This document shows, in pieces, positions 1-5,231 of a stretch of 7,070 nt of DNA. The notes beneath the pieces are model-generated. The model had not been told where the DNA came from. It did not search any database and saw only the letters and a program-made list of their open reading frames with translations. Within the stretch, counting starts at the first letter, position 1. Each line of letters starts with the position of its first letter. Both the position numbers and the translations under genes were made by a program. Origin of the DNA: an uncultured Clostridia bacterium (GTDB taxonomy: Bacteria > Bacillota > Clostridia > Oscillospirales > CAG-272); NCBI GenBank assembly GCA_947304475.1, contig CAMZBE010000072.1, positions 1-7,070 of the forward strand, given 5' to 3'.

Positions 1-206
1 TCGTGCCCGATATAGCGGTCGACGAACGCCCTCTTTTCGCCCTCGTCGGTCATCTTTTCAAAGACGCGGGTGTTCAGGTGAAAGGTCGCCTTCACGCCGT
101 ATTTGTTGAACAGTTCGATCAGGCGCGGATCGTTGCCGCTCCCGTCGTCGTAACTGAAGGTGACGATCCGGCGCTTCCCGCCGGGATAGATGTGAAACTG
201 GAGCAT
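1..206 (-). CDS. Polysaccharide deacetylase family protein (CE4/NodB-like), N-terminal part only
   Basis: This gene reads leftwards and leaves the window, so only 68 N-terminal residues are visible. After a short start (MLQFHIYPGGKRR) comes TFSYDDG at about residues 16-22, the first conserved NodB motif. In the CE4 family the first Asp is the catalytic base and the second a metal ligand (here D20 and D21). The following NKYGVKATFHLN is the family's second beta-strand region. CE4 enzymes remove acetyl groups from N-acetylated sugars or act on related amide substrates. No signal peptide or membrane segment precedes the motif, so a cytoplasmic enzyme is likely and the substrate cannot be named. 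The ATG at 206-204 follows an AAAGGA-type site about 9 nt upstream. The gene starts 21 nt after the pmbA stop, so it is probably the third gene of that operon. The family call is firm; the function is not. Confidence 0.8.
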   Translation of the reverse strand, partial: MLQFHIYPGGKRRIVTFSYDDGSGNDPRLIELFNKYGVKATFHLNTRVFEKMTDEGEKRAFVDRYIGH

Positions 207-227
207 TTCGCGTTTTCCTTTTCTATA

Positions 228-1529
228 TTATTTGCCCGAGACCGTGATCCCGGAGAAGGCGGCGAAGGGAAGCACGTTGTACCCGTCCTTTACCCGTTCA
301 CTCGACGCGCCGGCAAAGTGGAAGAGCATCTCGGCAAGGTTGCCCGAGATCATGGTCTCGGAAACCGCGTCTGCGATCTTGCCGTCCTTGATCCGGAAAC
401 TGTTCTTCGCCACGCCCGAGAAATCGCCGTTGCCCGCCGGCTGCCCGCCCGAGAAGCGGTAGACGAGAAGCCCGTCGTCGATCCCCGCGATCAACTCGTC
501 GAGCGTCTTTTCACCCGCGGGCATCACGAGCCAACCGGTCGCGGTGTTCTTCGAGCGGGGAACCCCCGCCTTGTTCGAGACGTAGATTCCGGCGACGAAA
601 CTCTCGAGAACGCCGTCCCGGATCAGGTCAAAATCCTCGGTCAGATATCCGTCGCTCGTCAACTGTTGGGGCAGGACGACGGCGGGATCGTGCGGCGCGA
701 GCGAGAGGGTGAAGTCGGGCGAGGCGACCGCTTTGCCGAGTTTGTCGCGCCAGACGCTCGTCCCGTCGATCAGGGCGGTACCGGTCGCAAAACTTCCGAT
801 CGCACAGCCGAGAAGTTCACAGAGACAGTCGGGCGCGAGAACCACCGTACCGACGAAACTGCCCTCGACCGGCACGGTGTCGATCTGCTTTTCGGTGTCG
901 GAGAGCACCCGCGCGACGTCGCCCTGTTCGATCAGTGGCGTGTCGAGGTCGGTCGTCGCGTAGCCGCATCCCATGAACGACGACGATTTGTCGCCGCGAT
1001 GCGCCGAGAACATCAGACCGACGCCGTAACTGCCGTAGACCAGACGGAAGAGGTTTCCGTTCGTGTCGGCGTAGACCGTCTCGGTCTTGTCGTGGGAGTT
1101 GATCATCTGTTCCATCATGATCGTCGGATAGCGCGTTTCGATATCCTCTTTCAGCGTTTTCGTCGCTGCGAAGAACTTTTCGGCGTCGGGTTCGGGCGCG
1201 CCGTAGGTCAGTTCGCGTTCGCCCTGGTTTTCCGCGATCCCGCGCGCGGGATCGGGCTTATCGCTTTCGACGCCCGCCATGCAGTCGGAAACCGCCCGCT
1301 CGATATCGGCGGGCTCGAAACTGTTGAGCGTGACGCTGCCGGTCCGCGTTTCGCGGAAAGCGGTCAAGGTCATCGTGCGGTTGAAGGTCGTACGGAAGAG
1401 CGAGAATTCGCCCCCGTCGATATTGAATTCGCGCTTTTCGGAGAGCGAGAGTCGCGCCTGCGCCGTGTCGGCGCCCGCGTCTTTCAGTTTGGCAAGGCAT
1501 TCCGCCGCCAGTCGTTTCAGATCGGTCAT
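228..1529 (-). CDS. pmbA: PmbA/TldE, non-metal-binding partner of the TldD peptidase
   Basis: The product is 433 residues, close to the usual PmbA/TldE length of about 450. The TldD/PmbA family forms a heterodimeric metalloprotease that degrades unfolded or extended peptides in the cytosol. In enterobacteria it processes the microcin B17 precursor and degrades the CcdA antitoxin. PmbA-like features are the N-terminal helical segment, the FNIDGGEFSLFR stretch typical of the first domain, and the C-terminal run from SKNTATGW to the GNGDFSG and KDGKI segments. There is no HExxxH motif, as expected for the TldE subunit; the zinc site belongs to TldD. The ATG at 1529-1527 is preceded by AAGGGGG about 8 nt upstream. 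It lies 18 nt after the tldD stop, so co-transcription from the tldD promoter is likely. The frame is intact, which argues that the pair is still under selection despite the break in tldD. Confidence 0.9.
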   Translation of the reverse strand: MTDLKRLAAECLAKLKDAGADTAQARLSLSEKREFNIDGGEFSLFRTTFNRTMTLTAFRETRTGSVTLNSFEPADIERAVSDCMAGVESDKPDPARGIAENQGERELTYGAPEPDAEKFFAATKTLKEDIETRYPTIMMEQMINSHDKTETVYADTNGNLFRLVYGSYGVGLMFSAHRGDKSSSFMGCGYATTDLDTPLIEQGDVARVLSDTEKQIDTVPVEGSFVGTVVLAPDCLCELLGCAIGSFATGTALIDGTSVWRDKLGKAVASPDFTLSLAPHDPAVVLPQQLTSDGYLTEDFDLIRDGVLESFVAGIYVSNKAGVPRSKNTATGWLVMPAGEKTLDELIAGIDDGLLVYRFSGGQPAGNGDFSGVAKNSFRIKDGKIADAVSETMISGNLAEMLFHFAGASSERVKDGYNVLPFAAFSGITVSGK

Positions 1530-1547
1530 GTTTTCGTCCCCCTTTCG

Positions 1548-2483
1548 TCAGCGTCCGCCCATCAGCAGTTTGCAACGGAGTTCGGGACCGCCGAGCCCGA
1601 CCGGCATGGGCTGCTTTTTGCCGCAGAAGCCGGAACTGCACCAGGTTACGGTGTCGGACACCATATCGACGGTCTTCAGCATCTCGAACGCCACGCCCGA
1701 AATGGTCGTGTCGAGCAGGGCGCGTCCGAGTTTCCCGTTCTTGATTTCGTAACCCATCGAGATCCCGAACATGAATTCACCCGTCGTATCTGCCTGTCCG
1801 TTGCGGGTGTCGGTCAGGTAATAGCCGTCCTCGACCGACGCGATCATATCCGAGAGCCGCGATTTCCCCGGCAGGATCGCGGTGTTCCGCATCCGGATCA
1901 GCGGCTCGTCCGAGAAAGCGTAGGCGCGGGCGTTGCCCTGCGGCTTCATACCGAAGCGCCGGGCGGTGTCGCGGTTGTTGAGATCGCCGACGAGGATCCC
2001 GTCGCGAATGATCTCGGCGTCGACGGCGGGCGTTCCCTCGTCGTCCACGTAGACCGGAAGCGGCGCGGCTTTTCCGAAGGCGGCGTGGGCGTAGTCGGTA
2101 AGCGAAACCAGCGGGGAAGCCACGGTTTTTCCGAGCATCGGTCCGGCGACCGAACCGCCGAGTACCAGATCGGCCTCAACCGTGTGTCCGACCGCCTCGT
2201 GCGCCAGCATACCGGTCAACTCGCCCCCGAGGATGCAGGTCTTGAGGCCCGGCGCGGGGCGGACGCCCTCCGCCTTCGCGAGCAGTTTTCCGTACAGAAG
2301 ATCCACTTCCGGAAAGACGGCTGCGGGATCGCGGAACAGGGCGTCGAAACTCCCGTATCCCCCGACCACGGCGACCAGTTCGACCGGCACGCCTTCGGGC
2401 GTCTCGGCGGTGAAGATCAGGTAGAGGTAGCAGCGGGGAAGATAGGTGTGCGCGTCGGTCCCGCCCGAGACGGTCAGGACCTT
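1548..2483 (-). CDS. tldD: TldD metallopeptidase, C-terminal part of a frameshifted gene
   Basis: This is the 3' two thirds of tldD, about 311 codons, in a different frame from the upstream third. It carries the zinc motif HEAVGH (residues 245-250 of the restored protein) followed by the conserved TVEAD. Near the end is GFCGKKQPMPVGLGGPELR, whose Cys (about residue 437 restored) corresponds to the third metal ligand known in TldD. It ends in MGGR, as family members do. Family-like sequence (KVLTVSGG, then PRCYLYLIF) continues upstream to 2483, beyond the only start codon in this frame, a GTG at 2390 with no convincing ribosome site. It is therefore not an independent gene. With one extra A in the GAAAGG stretch (minus strand, near 2482-2484) it joins the upstream piece to give 461 residues, a normal TldD length. 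TldD is the catalytic subunit acting with PmbA, encoded next. Confidence 0.88.
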   Translation of the reverse strand, partial: KVLTVSGGTDAHTYLPRCYLYLIFTAETPEGVPVELVAVVGGYGSFDALFRDPAAVFPEVDLLYGKLLAKAEGVRPAPGLKTCILGGELTGMLAHEAVGHTVEADLVLGGSVAGPMLGKTVASPLVSLTDYAHAAFGKAAPLPVYVDDEGTPAVDAEIIRDGILVGDLNNRDTARRFGMKPQGNARAYAFSDEPLIRMRNTAILPGKSRLSDMIASVEDGYYLTDTRNGQADTTGEFMFGISMGYEIKNGKLGRALLDTTISGVAFEMLKTVDMVSDTVTWCSSGFCGKKQPMPVGLGGPELRCKLLMGGR

Positions 2484-2932
2484 TCCATGCAGTCGGCGCG
2501 GAACACCAACTGCCGGCTGACCAGTTTCGGGCAGTTGGCGACGACGTACCCGTCCACCGCACGCGCAAATTCGACGTACGCCTTCTGTTCGGGATCGCCC
2601 GGCTCGCGCGTTATACGGAACGCGCCGCAGGGGGCTTTCGGCAGCGCCGGTTTCCCGAGCGCGACCTGCCCGTCGAGGAAGGCGGCGTTCTTTTTCGCTT
2701 CGTCGAGCACCCGTTTGACACTCTCTTCCGAAGTATCCGCGATCGACGCGAAGCCCGCGACGCCGCCGCGGTAGACGCGCGCCGAAAGACCGGCGGTCTC
2801 CGACCGCTCGTTGGTGAGAAGGTCGCCCTGCACCAGCGCGATCGACCGTCTCGTATTCTTCTGACGCCTTACCTCGGCGTCGGGTTCACCCGCGAACAGA
2901 TCCCGTCCGCGCAAACCGAATTCCTGTAACAA
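2474..2932 (-). CDS. tldD: TldD metallopeptidase, N-terminal part of a frameshifted gene
   Basis: This 152-codon piece encodes the N-terminal domain of TldD. It includes RSIALVQGDLLTNERSETAGLSARVYRGGVAGFAS, the start of the TldD fold, then helical sequence to ADCMERS, where the frame meets TGA at 2476-2474. The chosen start is TTG at 2932-2930, with AAAGGGGG 8 nt upstream. An in-frame ATG at 2986 is unusable because it overlaps the -10 box of the gene's own promoter and lies upstream of the predicted transcript start. Residue 150 (GAA, 2485-2483) is the last codon that fits the family; the matching continuation is in the -1 frame, beginning AAG at 2483-2481. As sequenced, the product would lack the HExxxH zinc site and be inactive. 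A consensus-error explanation is plausible because the site is a short A run; a real mutation cannot be excluded. Confidence 0.85.
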   Translation of the reverse strand: MLQEFGLRGRDLFAGEPDAEVRRQKNTRRSIALVQGDLLTNERSETAGLSARVYRGGVAGFASIADTSEESVKRVLDEAKKNAAFLDGQVALGKPALPKAPCGAFRITREPGDPEQKAYVEFARAVDGYVVANCPKLVSRQLVFRADCMERS

Positions 2933-2940
2933 TGCGGTAT

Positions 2941-2948
2941 CCCCCTTT
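2941..2948 (-). promoter_or_regulatory. Ribosome binding site that decides the tldD start
   Basis: AAAGGGGG on the minus strand lies 8 nt upstream of a TTG codon (2932-2930). It is the only good Shine-Dalgarno match downstream of the predicted transcript start, so it favours the TTG over the upstream in-frame ATG at 2986. Confidence 0.75.
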
Positions 2949-2977
2949 AATGTCCGATTCGAGTATATACCTTTACT

Positions 2978-3006
2978 ATTATACATTTATTCACCTGTTC
3001 TGTCAA
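2978..3006 (-). promoter_or_regulatory. Consensus sigma-70 promoter of the tldD-pmbA-deacetylase operon
   Basis: On the minus strand TTGACA (3006-3001) is followed by a 17-nt spacer and TATAAT (2983-2978). Both hexamers and the spacer are perfect consensus. Transcription would start near 2971, giving a leader of about 39 nt that contains AAAGGGGG (2948-2941) before the TTG start at 2932. The strong promoter is consistent with steady, housekeeping expression. No operator-like repeat is obvious. Confidence 0.88.
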
Positions 3007-3115
3007 GGGCGGGACGTCCGTCGCTCCGTCAAAAAAACTTCGCTTTTTCCGCATAAAACCCGCCGTCCTGTCAAGAATATGGAATGCATCAACGATCTGG
3101 AAAGGAAACAGCAGG

Positions 3116-3823
3116 ATGGAAAACAAAAAGCAAGCAAACGAAGTCCGAAGAGAGGAACGCGCGAAAGCCAACCGGATCCTGTATCTGGTGATCGCCCTGA
3201 TCCTCTGCTTCGGCGCCGCGATCGCGGGGATTGCCGCCTCGGTCACGTCGGGCAGACGGGAAAAACCGGTCGTCGGAACCGACGCTCCCGCCGTGACGAC
3301 GGGCAAGCAGAGCGAGCCCGCGACCGAAGGGAACAAGGACGCCGCCGTCGAACCCGATACGGTCCCGACGCTCTCTGCGCCGCTCTCGGGACGCGTCTAT
3401 CGCGCCCACGATCTGACCGTTCCGGTCTACTCGGTGACGCTTGACGAATACCGCGTCCACAACGGCACCGATATTCTCTCGGAAGCGGGCAGCGACGTGA
3501 AGGCGATGGCAAGCGGCATCGTCACGGAAATTTCCGACCACCCCCTTCTCGGTCACAGCGTATCCGTGCTCCACGCGGGGAACCTGACCACCGTTTACCG
3601 CAACCTGGTGGCGGAGGAGATCGACGGGCTTTCGGTCGGCGCCCCGGTGAGTGCGGGACAGGTGATCGGTCACGTCGGGGACACCGCTCTCGTCGAATGT
3701 TGCGACGAACCCCATCTGCACCTTGAAATGACGCTTTCCGGCGTGTCGGTCGATCCGCTCGACTACATCTCCGAGGAGAGCGTTGCCGCAAGTCTTACCG
3801 ACGACGCGGCGTTCGAGGGCTGA
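3116..3823 (+). CDS. Membrane-anchored M23/LytM-domain peptidase, SpoIIQ-like
   Basis: The product is 235 residues. A charged cytoplasmic start (MENKKQANEVRREERAKANR) precedes one membrane segment at about residues 21-43, a Ser/Thr/Pro/Glu-rich linker (44-90), and a LytM/M23 domain (about 91-218) outside the membrane. M23 enzymes cut peptidoglycan cross-bridge peptides. Zinc ligands are present: H115 and D119 in HNGTD, and H202 in the HLHLE motif, with H200 the other conserved His. The usual YxHL motif, which supplies a catalytic His, reads YRNL (N163). One TM plus a LytM domain with altered catalytic residues is the layout of SpoIIQ, the forespore half of the sporulation channel, so a SpoIIQ-like or scaffolding role is possible. 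No other sporulation gene is in view. The ATG has AAAGGA (3101-3106) 9 nt upstream. The M23 call is firm; SpoIIQ is tentative. Confidence 0.85.
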   Translation: MENKKQANEVRREERAKANRILYLVIALILCFGAAIAGIAASVTSGRREKPVVGTDAPAVTTGKQSEPATEGNKDAAVEPDTVPTLSAPLSGRVYRAHDLTVPVYSVTLDEYRVHNGTDILSEAGSDVKAMASGIVTEISDHPLLGHSVSVLHAGNLTTVYRNLVAEEIDGLSVGAPVSAGQVIGHVGDTALVECCDEPHLHLEMTLSGVSVDPLDYISEESVAASLTDDAAFEG

Positions 3824-3840
3824 CGGAGAGCAAACGAAAA

Positions 3841-3884
3841 AGCCGGGGCGCCCCCCGCATCGTGCGGCGGGATCCGCCCCGGCT
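3841..3884. terminator. Strong GC hairpin after the M23 gene
   Basis: AGCCGGGGCG (3841-3850) pairs perfectly with CGCCCCGGCT (3875-3884), and a smaller inner hairpin CCGCA-TCG-TGCGG lies between them. It starts 17 nt after the M23 stop, where a terminator is expected. On the plus strand there is no T run after the stem (CGTCCGG follows). On the minus strand the stem is followed by TTTTTCGTTTG, so as an intrinsic terminator it fits better leftward transcription. No minus-strand gene nearby needs it. It may still weaken read-through from the M23 gene. Confidence 0.6.
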
Positions 3885-3916
3885 CGTCCGGTTTGAGGGA
3901 AAAGCAAAAATAGCGG

Positions 3917-3945
3917 TTGATTTTCCGCTTCGGATATGGTATACT
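3917..3945 (+). promoter_or_regulatory. Promoter of hom
   Basis: TTGATT (3917-3922), a 17-nt spacer and TATACT (3940-3945) form a good sigma-70 type promoter, helped by an extended -10 TG (3937-3938). Transcription would begin near 3952, leaving a leader of about 47 nt. That is too short for a T-box or a riboswitch, the common controls of threonine/methionine genes in this phylum. Confidence 0.78.
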
Positions 3946-3958
3946 ACTGTGCGGAAAA
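3921..3958. repeat. Inverted repeat flanking the hom -10 box (possible operator)
   Basis: TTTTCCGC (3921-3928) and its exact reverse complement GCGGAAAA (3951-3958) are 22 nt apart, with corresponding points 30 bp apart. The left arm overlaps the end of the -35 box and the right arm covers the predicted transcript start, so a dimeric regulator bound here would block RNA polymerase. No regulator gene is in the window and the motif is not one I recognise. Confidence 0.45.
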
Positions 3959-3962
3959 CTTC

Positions 3963-3977
3963 CCGGGACGATCCCGG
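3963..3977 (+). promoter_or_regulatory. Short hairpin in the hom leader
   Basis: CCGGGA-CGA-TCCCGG forms a perfect 6-bp stem with a 3-nt loop in the predicted 5' leader. It ends 7 nt before the AGAGGG ribosome site (3985-3990). It could stabilise the mRNA or affect translation start. No T run follows, so it is not an intrinsic terminator. Confidence 0.4.
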
Positions 3978-3998
3978 ATAACGAAGAGGGTGTGACCG

Positions 3999-5231
3999 AT
4001 GGCGAAGATTGCGATCATGGGGCTCGGCGTCGTGGGCGGCGGGACCGCAGACCTGCTTACCGAAAACAGAGAGAAACTCCGCGCGTCCTGCGGGGAGTGT
4101 CTCGACCTGAAATACGTATTGGATATCCGGGAGATGCCGGACAGCCCCTATCGCGACCTGATCGTGCACGATATCGCGGTGATCGCGGGCGATCCCGAGG
4201 TGTCGGTCGTCGCCGAGACCATCGGGGGGCTTCACCCCGCCTACGAGTTTACCGTCGCGCTGCTCAAGGCGGGCAAGAGCGTCGTCACCTCCAACAAACA
4301 ACTCGTGTCCGAATACGGATCGGAATTGCTCGCCCTGGCGAAAGCCAACGGCTGCCGCTACCTGTTCGAGGCGTCGACCGGCGGCGGGATCCCGGTCATC
4401 GGTCCGCTCTCCCGCGATCTGTCGGGCAACGAGATTACCGAGATTTCGGGCATTCTGAACGGAACGACCAACTATATCCTTACCCGTATGAAGGAAGGCG
4501 GCGTGGGCTTTGAGACCGCGCTTGCCGAGGCGCAGGAGAAGGGGTACGCCGAGCGCGATCCCTCCGCCGACGTCGAGGGGGCCGACGCCTGCCGCAAGAT
4601 CTCGATTCTGGCGGCGACCGCGTTCGGAAAACTGATCCCGCCTTCCTGCATCCATACCGAGGGCATCACCGCGATCCGGCAGAGCGACGTTGCCGCCGCC
4701 GCGTCGGTCGGCGCTGCCGTCAAACTGCTCGGCAGGGCGATCAGCCGCGGGGGCGAGTGCTTCGTTCTGGTCTCTCCCTTCTTCGTACCGGGCGACTCCC
4801 CGCTCGCGCACGTCGACGGGGTGTATAACGCGATCTCGGTCACCGGCAACTACGTCGGCGACGTGATGTTTTACGGTCGCGACGCGGGCGCGAAAGCCAC
4901 GGCGTCGGCGGTGGTTGCCGACCTGATCGCCGCGGTCACCGGCGCGACGCCCGTTCCGGTCTGGGAGCCGGCGGGAGAGGATTATCCGACCGAGTTCGGC
5001 AGTTTCGTCTGCCCGCGGTATCTCGCCTTTGCGGGGATCGACCGCAACGCCGTCCGCGTGGTGTTCGGCGACGTGACCTTCCTCTCGGGCGCCGAGGGCG
5101 AGGTCGCCTTCCTCACTCCCCAGAAGAGCGAGACCGAGTGTGCCGACGAGATCGCCCGGCTGACGGTCGGGGGCGGTCAGTTGCTCTCGATGATCCGGGT
5201 GTACGAGATCGGCGAACGGCCCGAGGCGTAA
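3999..5231 (+). CDS. hom: Homoserine dehydrogenase
   Basis: The 410-residue enzyme reduces aspartate-4-semialdehyde to homoserine with NAD(P)H, the branch step to threonine and methionine, in the cytosol. The N-terminal Rossmann motif is GLGVVGGG (8-15). SNK (98-100) supplies the conserved Lys, and GILNGTTNYILTRM (151-164) is the family signature. E185, D196 and K200 in the YAERDPSADVEGADACRK segment match, in spacing, yeast E208, D219 and K223 of the substrate site. VTGNYVGDVMFYG (281-293) and TASAVVADLI (301-310) complete the catalytic domain. The last 75 or so residues (RYLAFAGIDRN to LLSMIRVYE) resemble an ACT regulatory domain shortened in its first helix, so threonine feedback may be weak or absent. 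The ATG has AGAGGG 8 nt upstream. The gene stands alone with its own promoter and terminator; no thrB, thrC or aspartokinase gene is adjacent here. Confidence 0.95.
   Translation: MAKIAIMGLGVVGGGTADLLTENREKLRASCGECLDLKYVLDIREMPDSPYRDLIVHDIAVIAGDPEVSVVAETIGGLHPAYEFTVALLKAGKSVVTSNKQLVSEYGSELLALAKANGCRYLFEASTGGGIPVIGPLSRDLSGNEITEISGILNGTTNYILTRMKEGGVGFETALAEAQEKGYAERDPSADVEGADACRKISILAATAFGKLIPPSCIHTEGITAIRQSDVAAAASVGAAVKLLGRAISRGGECFVLVSPFFVPGDSPLAHVDGVYNAISVTGNYVGDVMFYGRDAGAKATASAVVADLIAAVTGATPVPVWEPAGEDYPTEFGSFVCPRYLAFAGIDRNAVRVVFGDVTFLSGAEGEVAFLTPQKSETECADEIARLTVGGGQLLSMIRVYEIGERPEA

Noticed and set aside
2470..2490. Programmed -1 frameshifting to make full-length TldD.
   Set aside because: The in-phase sequence ATG GAA AGG is not a canonical slippery heptamer, and no clear downstream stimulatory structure was identified. 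An indel is the simpler reading; it is kept only as a minor alternative.
3..2774. A plus-strand open frame of 923 codons antisense to tldD, pmbA and the deacetylase gene.
   Set aside because: It mirrors the GC-rich third codon positions of real minus-strand genes, shows no recognisable domain, lacks a ribosome site and is rich in Arg/Asp/Gly as antisense frames are. The minus strand carries clear family motifs over the same bases.
2932..3444. A plus-strand open frame overlapping the start of the M23 gene.
   Set aside because: It has no domain, its second half is an Arg-rich shadow of the M23 frame, and its start lies inside the tldD promoter and leader.
3795..4811. A minus-strand open frame antisense to hom, which would conveniently explain the leftward-facing terminator hairpin.
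   Set aside because: It has no recognisable domain, ribosome site or promoter, and it covers the conserved core of hom. Its composition is typical of an antisense shadow.
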